Assembly: GCA_037200525.1 (NCBI GenBank)
Contig: JBBCGG010000001.1
Span: 3,588,501 to 3,652,500 of the forward strand
Source: Methylocella sp.
Lineage (GTDB): Bacteria > Pseudomonadota > Alphaproteobacteria > Rhizobiales > Beijerinckiaceae
Direction of reading: 5' to 3'
DNA length: 64,000 nt
The notes below the pieces were generated by a model. That model did not search any database. It was not told the origin of the DNA and was given only the letters and a program-made list of their open reading frames with translations. A program made the translations under genes and the position numbers. Below are positions 17,422 to 25,932 of this stretch, in pieces (positions within the stretch are counted from its first letter, which is position 1; the number at the start of each line of letters is the position of its first letter).

Positions 17422-17652
17422 TTAAACCGCCTCCGTATCGGAGGTGGAGCGTTGTGGTCTGCCAATCTTTGCCAACGCCCACTCATCGAGCGCGGCGGGC
17501 TTGTAAAGCGCCGCCCGGCCGGCTTTATGAAAAGCGGGGCCGTCGCTGCTAATGCAGGCGAGTTTCGCCAGCGTCGATCGGGCGCCAAAACCGTATTTTG
17601 CGTGCAGATATTCGCCGAGAGACTTGAGGCGAAGATATTTTACGGGATGCAT
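17422..17652 (-). CDS. Small HTH DNA-binding protein (excisionase-like)
   Basis: 76 aa. The layout KSLGEYLHAKYGFGARSTLAKL, then GPAFHKAGRAALYKPAALDEWALAKIG resembles the AlpA/excisionase fold, with a longer first turn. It shares the GPAF-x-x-GR-x-x-Y-x-P pattern with the neighbour at 17122-17418, so the two are likely distant paralogues. First gene of the four-gene recombinase operon. An AGGAGG-like stretch (GGAGGAGCAAACT) precedes the ATG. Confidence 0.72.
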   Translation of the reverse strand: MHPVKYLRLKSLGEYLHAKYGFGARSTLAKLACISSDGPAFHKAGRAALYKPAALDEWALAKIGRPQRSTSDTEAV

Positions 17653-17726
17653 AGTTTGCTCCTCCTGCTAGCCGGAATGGCTAGAACAGCAGGCGGAGCG
17701 TTACTCCCCGGTTGCGAAATAGCGCA

Positions 17727-18158
17727 TTAATCAGCGGCCTTGATGGTGCCGGGAGCTGGCCATCCGTCTTTACCGGGTGGCAATCCGAGGTAAGCGAAAA
17801 CTTTGGGCCGGATAATGCTGGCGAATTTTTCGCCGGTCTTGAATTTCTGGGATTTGAAAATTTCGAGAAGCGCCTCTTTTAGCTTTTGTTGCCGATCGCT
17901 GGTCTGTGCTTCGGCTGCCTCCCCTCCATTTTTGCTTTGTCGGCGACGAGCCTGGGCAGCGTGCAAGTTCCAGATCGCAGTCGATGGGGTGGTGTAGTTT
18001 CCAAGGACAAACGCAGAGACAAGCGTAAACGCAGTGAAGAGCCTATCTGTAATCATCAAAAGAAACGTTTCCCTCGGAGTTAATCCGAAGGCGACGTTCA
18101 CCGCGCGGATGAATAGCCGCTTTGCGCCCATGTCAGCCGCCGCGGGGTCAATCCGCAC
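17727..18158 (-). CDS. Uncharacterised protein
   Basis: Up to 143 aa; a start at MGAKRLFIRAVNVAFG (about 18128) may be better. The middle contains a hydrophobic stretch (LLMITDRLFTAFTLVSAFVLG) that could be one membrane helix. After it comes a charged, Lys/Gln-rich region (RRRQSKNGG, RQQKLKEALLEIFKSQKF) and a closing segment PGKDGWPAPGTIKAAD. I recognise no family. It is upstream of the HTH genes on the same strand, so it may be cargo of the recombinase module. Confidence 0.45.
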   Translation of the reverse strand: MRIDPAAADMGAKRLFIRAVNVAFGLTPRETFLLMITDRLFTAFTLVSAFVLGNYTTPSTAIWNLHAAQARRRQSKNGGEAAEAQTSDRQQKLKEALLEIFKSQKFKTGEKFASIIRPKVFAYLGLPPGKDGWPAPGTIKAAD

Positions 18159-18220
18159 ATCTCGATAGCGGCCATTCCGCTGACGATATTGTGCGGAGTG
18201 GCATGTTCGCGTGGGCGCCC

Positions 18221-18873
18221 CTACTTCAGTGCGTTCGCGAACAGGTCAAACGCCGACGCCCAAGCTCGCGCTTCAGCTTCCGGACTGTAGCGGATCACCT
18301 CCGGCATGCTGCGCTTTGCAGCCTCTGGATTGCTGAAGGCGTGGACAGTATAGCCGTAGAGATTCATCTGCCAGTCTGCGCCCGCGTCGCGCATTTCGGA
18401 CTCGAATGCAGCCCGATGATACGCCGGGATAAACGGGTCGTCGGCTCCGATGCACACCAGGACGCGGGCCTTGATCGCGCCGGGACCGACGGCGGGCGCT
18501 TTAGTGGCGAGATTGGTGTGGAAGCCGACCGCCGCTATGCGCGTTGAATCAACCTCGGACCGTGCGGCGAGCGCCAGCAGAGCCCCCGCGCGCGGGCGCG
18601 GGGGTGCGCGGGTGGGGTCGTCAACAGGGGCTGTAGCTGCGTCATCGCCTTCTGCAAGTCGTCCACGACCCGGCGCTCGCCATGCAGGTCACAGGCGAGG
18701 GCCACGTAGCCGACAGCGGCAAGCCGCTTCGCCCGCGCGATCATTTGTTCGTCGAGGCCAAAGGCCTCGGGGAACACCAGCACGCCGGCGCGGGGGGCAG
18801 AGGCTGGCTCAAATAAAAGTTGGCTGCGCATCGCGAGGCCATCGGCTTGGTAGGTTAGCGTTTCCTGAAGCAT
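18221..18873 (-). pseudogene. Dienelactone hydrolase family gene, broken
   Basis: The N-terminal part (MLQETLTYQADGLAMRSQL, VLVFPEAFGLDEQMIARAKRLA) and C-terminal part (RVLVCIGADDPFIPAYHRAAF, YGYTVHAFSNP) are clear dienelactone-hydrolase sequence, with Asp and His of the triad. They are separated by a frameshift in a GC-rich run near 18590. Reading on in frame gives GALLALAARSEVDSTRIAAVGF joined directly to HTNLATKAP. The nucleophile block (normally GxCFGG after IAAVGF) is missing, as if about 20 codons between two GF-like sites were deleted. The product could not hydrolyse a lactone. Confidence 0.75.
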
Positions 18874-18924
18874 CGGATGTTCTCCGCTGAAGGCAAGACG
18901 TGTCGCGCGCTCGCGCGCAGTCCT

Positions 18925-19572
18925 TCACCGCATGGCGGCGACAACGTCGGCGGTCGCCAAAACTGCATGTGCGAGGAATCGGTAGTTGATCAATGCCGCC
19001 TGATAGCCGTCGCCCCACTCGGGATGGCGCGGGCCTGCGACCGCATCCTTGACCACGGCGACCTCGAAGCCCTGCTCGAGGAACTCGCGCAGATGGGACT
19101 CGACGCACATATTCGCCAGCATTCCGCCCAAAATGATCTTCGATATTGCCCGCTTGCGCAGTTGCAGGACCAGGTCGTTCGTCTGCGGGCCGAATACCTT
19201 GTGCGGGCTGACGACGATCGTCTTGCCGTCCTCGATGTATGGCTTGAAGCGACCCAGCCAATCAGCGCCGGAATTCTCCAACCCAGCGAGGTTCAGCGGG
19301 CCGCTGCGGGCGAATGTATGAGTCCTGAATTCATCCGACTCGAGCGGTCCATTGATTTTCCACGCGCCATCCGTGGGATAGAAATAATGCGGGGATATGA
19401 AAACCAGGTATCCCTTGTCTCGGGCGGCGACGAAGATCCTTTCCATATTCTCGACGGTATTATTCTCGGTGACGCTCTGGCCAACCGCCCCCCAACTCGC
19501 CCCTTTTTCGCTCAACACATCGTTCTGTGGGTCAATGAAGACCACGGCGGTGTCCGATTTGTCGATTTCCAT
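18925..19572 (-). CDS. Isochorismatase-family cysteine hydrolase
   Basis: 215 aa from ATG 19572. The start is chosen because the preceding frame has no family sequence and GGAGTT lies just upstream. The catalytic Asp is in VVFIDPQND, the Lys in VVSPHKVFG, and the nucleophilic Cys in GMLANMCVESHLREFLEQG. The length is usual for the family, which cleaves amides or enol ethers (nicotinamide, carbamoyl and isochorismate-like substrates). It sits just upstream of the broken dienelactone hydrolase on the same strand, so the two probably formed one operon. The substrate is not assignable. Confidence 0.85.
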   Translation of the reverse strand: MEIDKSDTAVVFIDPQNDVLSEKGASWGAVGQSVTENNTVENMERIFVAARDKGYLVFISPHYFYPTDGAWKINGPLESDEFRTHTFARSGPLNLAGLENSGADWLGRFKPYIEDGKTIVVSPHKVFGPQTNDLVLQLRKRAISKIILGGMLANMCVESHLREFLEQGFEVAVVKDAVAGPRHPEWGDGYQAALINYRFLAHAVLATADVVAAMR

Positions 19573-20087
19573 GGTTACAACTCCTTGAGGCTTTGTCGCA
19601 AAAGAAGTGCAGCGCACCCGCTTGAATCAGACGCTTGGCGGCCTGCTTGGGGCCAGCCTAACGGCCGAGTCGGCGTCAAAATCCCAGATCGCTTAGACTC
19701 GGATGATCGGCAGGCCTCGGGCCAGTGCGGTCCCAGTGATATTTGCGGTCGCCTTCTCTGATAGGTCGCTCGTTGATACAGGCGTAGCGGTGCTCCATCA
19801 GACCGGCGGCTTTAATGTGGTATGGCGACCCGCGACGTGGCAGACCGAAGACCCTTCTGTCGCGGCGTAGACGTAGACAGCCCCCGGGCATCTCGCAAAC
19901 CGCTTGCATCATCTCATTACATTCGTAGCAACGTCGAAATCAGGCCGTAGCCCGATTGGATCAACATATTGTTTCTGAACATATCCGTTTCGCCTGAATG
20001 ACGGAACAGTTGGAGCCGTCACCGCATCGCGTCGGAGACTATGCTTCTTGCCTGGTGATCCTGCGCCTTAAGCAAAAGGAGCTTGTC
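19573..20087. other. Intergenic stretch between divergent genes
   Basis: About 515 bases between the isochorismatase-like gene (leftward) and the monooxygenase (rightward). It contains the promoters of both. A minus-strand frame at 19676-19912 (78 codons, Arg/Pro-rich) has no recognisable family and is not called. No repeat or RNA structure stood out. Confidence 0.45.
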
Positions 20088-21437
20088 GTGACCTCCACTC
20101 TTGTTGGCAAACATGCCGTCGTTATCGGCGCCGGAATGGGCGGCTTGGCGGCCGCTGGCGCGCTCGCCGGGTATTTTGAACGAGTGACCGTGTTGGAACG
20201 TGACGCGCTCCCGTTTGACGCTTCCGCCCGACCAGGCACTCCTCAATCCTATCATCTGCATGGACTCCTCGTCGGTGGACAGCGAGCGCTTGGACAGCTT
20301 TTTCCGAACTTCGCTGAGGATCTGGCTGAGGCGGGAGCTCTCCCGCTGCGTTTAAATCTCGATTTTCGCGAAGAATTCCCAGGATTCGAGCCCTTCTTTC
20401 CACAGCGCGATCTTGGCGGGGTATTTTACGCCGCGTCGAGACCACTGATTGAGTCCATCACCCGAAGGCGGGTGCAGAAATTAGCCAATGTCACCATTCG
20501 AGATCGTTGCCGCGCTCTTGAAATTGTGGCTGGCAACGACGGCTCGGCAATCGGCGTTCGCTTCGAAAAAATAGATGGCCTTGGCGGGATGCTCCCGACC
20601 GAGTTTGTCATTGACGCATCCGGTCGCGGTTCGCTTACTCTTTCTTTCCTGGAAGCCATCGGGCGGCCGCGTCCCGAACAAACAACTATCGGAGTCGACC
20701 TTACCTATACCACGACGACCTTTGCGATTCCGGAGGGCTCAAGGGACTGGAAGGCTGTAGTTACGATACCTGATATGCTCGCGAGCACCAAAGCGGGCTA
20801 TCTGGTGCCGATTGAAGGCGACCGCTGGCTAGCGCTCATCAGCGAGCGAGATAGCGCTATGCCCTCGGCGGAACCCGATGAATTCATGGATCGAGTGAAG
20901 CAACTCCAGACTTCCACCATTTATGATGCGATCAAAAACGCTCAACGGCTAGACGACATCCATCGTTTCCGCTTTCCCGAAAGCTCGTGGCAGCATTACG
21001 AACGGTTGGGGGAGTTGCCGCGAGGACTGCTTCCCATCGGCGATGCGATTTGCCGCTTTAACCCAGTCTATGGGCAGGGCATGACGGTCGCCGCGCTCGA
21101 AGCCTGTATGATCAGAGATTTGCTGCGGAAGCGGATTGGAGAGAAGCACCCGCTGGACAAATTGGGACAGGCCTTCCTTGCGGAAGTTCAGCCATTGATT
21201 GCAGATGTCTGGTCTCATTCGGCCGTACCGGATTTCGCCCGCCCCCAAACTCGTGGAGAACGACCGGCTGATTTGGAGAACTCGCTCCGATTTGGAGCAG
21301 GGCTTTTGCGTCTCGCGGCCCGTAACCCTGAAGTGCACAAGTTGATGATGGAGGTTCGCCATCTCATTGAGTCCCCGAGCGCCCTCCGCGATCCCGAACT
21401 GGTGCGCCGCGTACAAGCGGAAATGGCCGAAGCCTAG
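20088..21437 (+). CDS. FAD-dependent monooxygenase/hydroxylase-like protein
   Basis: 449 aa from a GTG at 20088, preferred because AAAGGA sits 7 bases upstream; an ATG at 19998 would add 30 residues without family sequence. The N-terminal dinucleotide fold is AVVIGAGMGGLAAAGAL. The second FAD motif, PIGDAICRFNPVYGQGM, lies near residue 330. The pattern is of the group A flavin hydroxylases (2-polyprenyl-6-methoxyphenol hydroxylase-like). It is followed on the same strand by a cytochrome P450 about 700 bases downstream; joint action on a lipid or terpenoid-like substrate is possible but unproven. Confidence 0.82.
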   Translation: MTSTLVGKHAVVIGAGMGGLAAAGALAGYFERVTVLERDALPFDASARPGTPQSYHLHGLLVGGQRALGQLFPNFAEDLAEAGALPLRLNLDFREEFPGFEPFFPQRDLGGVFYAASRPLIESITRRRVQKLANVTIRDRCRALEIVAGNDGSAIGVRFEKIDGLGGMLPTEFVIDASGRGSLTLSFLEAIGRPRPEQTTIGVDLTYTTTTFAIPEGSRDWKAVVTIPDMLASTKAGYLVPIEGDRWLALISERDSAMPSAEPDEFMDRVKQLQTSTIYDAIKNAQRLDDIHRFRFPESSWQHYERLGELPRGLLPIGDAICRFNPVYGQGMTVAALEACMIRDLLRKRIGEKHPLDKLGQAFLAEVQPLIADVWSHSAVPDFARPQTRGERPADLENSLRFGAGLLRLAARNPEVHKLMMEVRHLIESPSALRDPELVRRVQAEMAEA

Positions 21438-22133
21438 TCGCATACCCCTTCATTGAAGTCGACGATTAGTGAAGGCCCAACGATCGTGTTTCGATAGCAA
21501 GAACTGCCCTCGCCGCTATTTAAACCCGGCGAGTGGGGTTTCGTCGCGAATTGCCTGTGCGAAGCGTCTTAAAGGTCTTCGTCATCCGCTTTGTCGCGCC
21601 GTGATTGTAAGGATTGAGCGACAAACGTTTGCTTCATGAGAAAAGTCGGCCGTCACGGCCTTACCAACGCAGGAGCCTCGGAATGACCTTGCCGAGCAGA
21701 AGTCGATCCTCCGCCGCGAACCGGAAAGTGGTCGGACAATTTACGGATGCCCGGCTCGCGCCCATTGTCGCCATTTCTCGTGTTCGCCGCCGCTCCCGAA
21801 AACGGACGTTCGGCACGAGTTGAGCCTTAGTGACAGCTGCAGCCCTTTCCGCGCACGCCGTTCGAGCCCCCCGGACTTTGCATGTTGGGCTTGCCGGACC
21901 CGCTTTCGGAGGTCCGGAGACGGAGCGGAATATACCATGCGCTTCGACGCGTAAGAGATAGTCACGGCCGAGATCGGTAAATATGAAAAATCCGGCCGTC
22001 AGCGGCGAGCCTACGATGCAGGTGCAACCGTTTTTCAGACAAATTGTAGCGGATCTGTAACCTCATGATCTCATGCTGCTTTATCGGCTTCGCGCAATTC
22101 AATGTAACTGAGCCCGTAAGGAAGATCAGCGCT
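21438..22133. other. Intergenic stretch
   Basis: About 700 bases between the flavin hydroxylase and the P450 gene. I see no gene that I can defend. A 7-bp stem CCGGACC (21894-21900) / GGTCCGG (21911-21917) lies in it without a T-run. The P450 promoter is probably in the last 150 bases. Confidence 0.4.
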
Positions 22134-23366
22134 ATGAGTACATCAGACTTCACAGCCGGCGGGGCAGCATCCGGTGCGCCGTCGATGACGGTTGTAACGA
22201 ATCATGAACTTCTCGGCGATACGCATGCTGCGTTCCGTCGAATAAGGTTGGTGACGCCGGTCGCAATGCACGAGAGCGGAGTGTTCATCATTACGCGGGC
22301 TAAAGACGTCGAAGCGCTCGCCAAAGATGACAGGCTGCGTGCGACGACGACAGAGTTCCCGCAGATGATGGATTTCCCCGATGGGGTTCTATTCAACCTT
22401 TTCCGGTACGGTATGCTGACCTCCAATGACCAGGATCATCGTCGCAGGCGCGCGCCCTTCTCAAGGACCTTTGCAGCGAAACTGATTGCAGATCTGCGTC
22501 CAACGATGAGAAGCGTGGCCCATTCCGTGATCGACGGATGGACACGTGGTTCGCAGATCAATTTCGTCGATGATTATGCGTCACTCATCCCGGCGCGGAT
22601 CATCAGCGGAATGCTCGGTCTTTCTACCAAAGACATTCCATACTTTACAGAACTGGTCTATTCAGTCTCTCGATTATTTTTCATGTCGAACACCAAGCAG
22701 GAGATCTTGGAGATCGAGGCCGCAGCCGCTCGGCTTTGCGAATACGTGGAAACAGTCCTGGCGGATCGCCGACGGCACCCGCAGGATGACTTTCTCTCAA
22801 CCTTTTTATCGACCGCCGACGAGGGCAACGAATTATCGTCGATAGAGATCACCATGCAGATCTTCTCAATGATCGTCGGCGGAACGGATACGACGCGTGT
22901 CGCATTTGCGGTGCTCATCGGACTTCTGCTCGACCATCCCGACCAGTGGGATCAAATATGCGAGGATCCCAGTCTCGCGCCGAAAGCTGTCCAGGAGTCA
23001 CTTCGCTACGAACCCAGCGTGGCGGCGTTCGCCCGCCTCACGTCGGAGGATGTTGATTTAGAAGGCCACATTATCCCGGCAGGACGCCTAGTACTCCTAT
23101 CGACAATGTCGGCGATGCGGGACGCTGCCGCCTATCAGGAGCCCGACGTCTTCAATATTCATCGCACGGACCTGCCCCGCTTGCACCCGATCTTTGGTGC
23201 CGGAGGACATCGATGCATTGGCGAAGCGCTCGCGCGCGCGGAGTTAGAAGAGGGACTTCTTGCTCTGACGGAACGACATCCGCACATGCGATTGGTGGGA
23301 GAACGCGCGAACCTTGTCGGATTCGACGGTATTCGCCGTTGTGGCCGATTGGTCGTCGAAGTTTAG
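22134..23366 (+). CDS. Cytochrome P450
   Basis: 410 aa, the usual length of a soluble bacterial P450. The I-helix oxygen-activation motif is GGTDTTR near residue 250, the ExxR is ESLRYEPS, and the heme-binding loop is FGAGGHRCIGEALARAE, with the thiolate Cys near residue 360. ATG 22134 is preferred because AAGGAAG lies 9 bases upstream. It hydroxylates an organic substrate with electrons from a ferredoxin/reductase pair, neither of which is nearby. It may share a pathway with the upstream flavin hydroxylase. It lies within the genomic island. Confidence 0.9.
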   Translation: MSTSDFTAGGAASGAPSMTVVTNHELLGDTHAAFRRIRLVTPVAMHESGVFIITRAKDVEALAKDDRLRATTTEFPQMMDFPDGVLFNLFRYGMLTSNDQDHRRRRAPFSRTFAAKLIADLRPTMRSVAHSVIDGWTRGSQINFVDDYASLIPARIISGMLGLSTKDIPYFTELVYSVSRLFFMSNTKQEILEIEAAAARLCEYVETVLADRRRHPQDDFLSTFLSTADEGNELSSIEITMQIFSMIVGGTDTTRVAFAVLIGLLLDHPDQWDQICEDPSLAPKAVQESLRYEPSVAAFARLTSEDVDLEGHIIPAGRLVLLSTMSAMRDAAAYQEPDVFNIHRTDLPRLHPIFGAGGHRCIGEALARAELEEGLLALTERHPHMRLVGERANLVGFDGIRRCGRLVVEV

Positions 23367-23710
23367 CAAGGCGATATACGCGGATTAATGATCCGGCGTG
23401 TCTTTCGATCAGGGACGGAAATCGAGGGCCGGTAAAGTGTCCGTTTCTAATTCAATCTCGCAAAAAGCGGCCTCATAGCTTTCGGTCATAACCGAATCAT
23501 ATTGGATTTTTAGCAACGTACGAAAATGACGTATCGCGGTCCAAATTCAATCTCGCAAGGCGCGATCGTGGCTCTCGATTCTTTTGGCGCGAAAGTTAGC
23601 TTCGAGGTCGAACACGGTCTGGTCGGTTATGTCCGCGATCTCATCCCATGGCTCGCCGAACCTCTGCTGGGGGACACGCTTTATTCATTAACAGGGGAGT
23701 TTTCCGTCCA
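23367..23710. other. Intergenic stretch with a direct repeat
   Basis: About 340 bases between the P450 and the convergent integrase. AATTCAATCTCGCAA occurs at 23449-23463 and again at 23544-23558, 95 bases apart. An open frame at 23526-23795 overlaps the integrase end and has no recognised family. Confidence 0.4.
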
Positions 23711-25060
23711 CTATTTGTCCTCCATTCGAACAATCTCTTCGCTTCCTTTTGCGGTGCCCATAATCCGTCGCCCAATCAGGTTCACCGCGTCCTGAAGCGG
23801 ATCCCCCGACAGGTGCGTGTAGCGCTCTGTTGTGCGCGCGCTCGCGTGGCCCAAAAGCTTCCCGATGAGGAAAAGACTTGCGCCGTCTGCGATTGCAAAG
23901 CTAGCGAACGAATGTCGGAGGTCATGAATGCGGAGCCCCGGTAACACCGCCTTGGCCGAAGCTTTAGCGAAGGCGCGTCGAAGCCCGATCGCGTGCCCTT
24001 CGCCGCGGGCGGCCGGAAAGACGAATTGGTGGCGTACTGCCAGATTGCCATCTTCGGCTGCTACCTTGGCCGCCAGCTCGAGTTCCTCATGGCGCTTCTC
24101 GATTATTTGAAGCGCTGGTGGCGAAAGAGGAATGCGGCGATCGCCTGTTTTTCCACCGGCTTTAGTACGTTCGGGCGGCAGGATGAGCAACTTGCGGTCC
24201 GCATCGACCTCAGACCATCTAAGTCCGAGAATTTCTGTCTTGCGAGCGCCAGTCAGGAGCAGGAGCCGCAATGCGTCAGCGAACACGTCCGACATCTCGC
24301 CGAACGACTGAAGCTCAGCGATGGGGTCGAGTAATCTTTCCGCCTCTTCCTCAGAGAGAAAGCGCTCACGCACCGGCGCGCGCGGAAGCTTGACGGCAAC
24401 AAAAGAGTTCGATTCGCACATCCCATGCTCGACGCCCCAAGCGAACATAGCCGCGGCCACGTTCCGTGTTCGTCGCGCAACTTCCTCGCCGCCGGTGATG
24501 CGAGCGCGCCCACGCGGACCAGTCCGCTCATCTTTTGCGGTCTTCCCTTTTGCGATGTCTCGGACGGCGAGCGCGGCGTCAGTCTTGCTCACGGCGTTTG
24601 CCATTTTGCGCCCAAGAAGGGGACGAATATGACGATTCAAATTCGAGGCATCGATCTCCCAGGTGCTTGCACGCTTGGCCGGTTTCGTGGCGGGCCCATC
24701 AGCCAGGTAACGGTCGATTAAATCATTGACCGTGAATGCTGCCTTGGCTGCTTTCTTTTTGGCGCCGGGATCTTGACCGTTCCGAGCTAGACGAAGCGTT
24801 TCTGCCGCCTCCTTTCGCGCCTCATCAGGAGTCCAAGGCGACCCATGTTCTCCTATCGTATGAAAGCATTGTAGACGGCCAACCCGGCACTTGACGGCAT
24901 ATACTTTTCGCCCCGTCGGATAGACGCGAAGCAAAAAACCCTTGAGATCTCTATCCCATATTCGAGCCTCGCCATCGGCGGGCACCGCAATCGCATCAAC
25001 AGCCCGCTTCGTTATCCTTGTCTTGACAGCATCCACTGCATTCTCCCGGTATCGACTCAA
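23711..25060 (-). CDS. Tyrosine integrase of genomic island (DUF4102 type)
   Basis: 449 aa. The N-terminal DUF4102 domain is visible (TKRAVDAIAVPADGEARIWD, GFLLRVYPTGRKVYAV), as in P4-like island integrases. Catalytic residues: Arg in LLLTGARKTEILGLRW, HxxR in LRIHDLRHSFASFAI, and Tyr in HASARTTERYTHL. The gene reads away from a tRNA-Ala(GGC) 3' fragment that begins about 150 bases beyond its start, the usual place for an integrase and its attachment site. It would integrate and excise the island. The ATG at 25060 is plausible; a GTG inside VDAVKTRIT is an alternative start. Confidence 0.9.
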   Translation of the reverse strand: MSRYRENAVDAVKTRITKRAVDAIAVPADGEARIWDRDLKGFLLRVYPTGRKVYAVKCRVGRLQCFHTIGEHGSPWTPDEARKEAAETLRLARNGQDPGAKKKAAKAAFTVNDLIDRYLADGPATKPAKRASTWEIDASNLNRHIRPLLGRKMANAVSKTDAALAVRDIAKGKTAKDERTGPRGRARITGGEEVARRTRNVAAAMFAWGVEHGMCESNSFVAVKLPRAPVRERFLSEEEAERLLDPIAELQSFGEMSDVFADALRLLLLTGARKTEILGLRWSEVDADRKLLILPPERTKAGGKTGDRRIPLSPPALQIIEKRHEELELAAKVAAEDGNLAVRHQFVFPAARGEGHAIGLRRAFAKASAKAVLPGLRIHDLRHSFASFAIADGASLFLIGKLLGHASARTTERYTHLSGDPLQDAVNLIGRRIMGTAKGSEEIVRMEDK

Positions 25061-25210
25061 TTATCCGATACCGCATCGATACCACGAGAAAAGAAATCTG
25101 ATAATACATGGTGACTCGCTGAACTGATTTCATACGGAAAATATAGTAATAACAGATGATTAGGAACGACGAGGAAACAAGAGGAAGCAGCGGGAAATCA
25201 ATCACCCTTA

Positions 25211-25257
<47 letters not shown>

Positions 25258-25388
25258 CCACGCATCAATGAATTCAATAACTTAACGAAAATCTAGCTCA
25301 GGGTTTCGGCTCCATCTATGCGAGCCGGCCGCCCTGGACTTCCCAAGCATCAGTCGACTGACTCCGCACGCGCTTGGAGGTTTACGAG

Positions 25389-25817
25389 ATGAAGAATGCA
25401 AAGCAACTTCTCGAAGCATACATAGGCGGCGCGGCGACCGAATCTGCGGCGCTGTTTGCGGAAAATGGCACCTTGGAGCTCCCCTATCTGGCCGATCTTG
25501 GCGTTGAGCCGCGTTACCAGGGACCCGAGGTCATCGGCGCTTTTCTGACTTTCCTACATGAAACCATGTATCCAGGGTTCAAGTTTGTTGACGTCAAGAT
25601 CTATATCGACACTCCGGACCAGGCTTTCGGCGAATACATGATTCACCAGAAATCCGGCATTTCCGGCAAGGACGTTCATCAGCGCTTCTTCGGCCATTGC
25701 GTTGCAGAAAACGGCAAAATTGTATTGCTTCGGGAAGCCCTCAATGTCCTCGCCGCCGCCGACGCCATGTTCCCTGGAGGCGCCGCCGATATTCTCAAGC
25801 AAAGACCCGCGCCCTGA
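25389..25817 (+). CDS. NTF2-like (SnoaL-type) protein
   Basis: 142 aa from ATG 25389, where GGAGG precedes by 7 bases. The N-terminal helix is NAKQLLEAYIGGAATES, followed by LFAENGTLELPYLADLG and the central GPEVIGAFLTFL. It is the first gene after the tRNA fragment, so it belongs to the chromosome or to the island edge. Members bind small ligands or act in hydroxysteroid or polyketide chemistry; function is unassigned. It is not similar enough to the NTF2-like protein at 5213 to be called a duplicate. Confidence 0.75.
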   Translation: MKNAKQLLEAYIGGAATESAALFAENGTLELPYLADLGVEPRYQGPEVIGAFLTFLHETMYPGFKFVDVKIYIDTPDQAFGEYMIHQKSGISGKDVHQRFFGHCVAENGKIVLLREALNVLAAADAMFPGGAADILKQRPAP

Positions 25818-25932
25818 CTTCCGCAGCGGCGCCCCGATCGCGAAAGCGATTCAATATAGGGCGCTCGCCGGCCCCGGACCGTCGAGCCCTTCTGCTTTAG
25901 CTATGAAGCTTAAGCGCCCGACGAAATAGGGG

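Noticed and set aside
19676-19912. 78-codon minus-strand frame
   Set aside because: Arg/Pro-rich, no ribosome binding site, no recognised domain.
23526-23795. 89-codon frame containing GAIVALDSFGAKVSFEVEHG
   Set aside because: Reasonable composition but no recognised family and its end overlaps the integrase gene.
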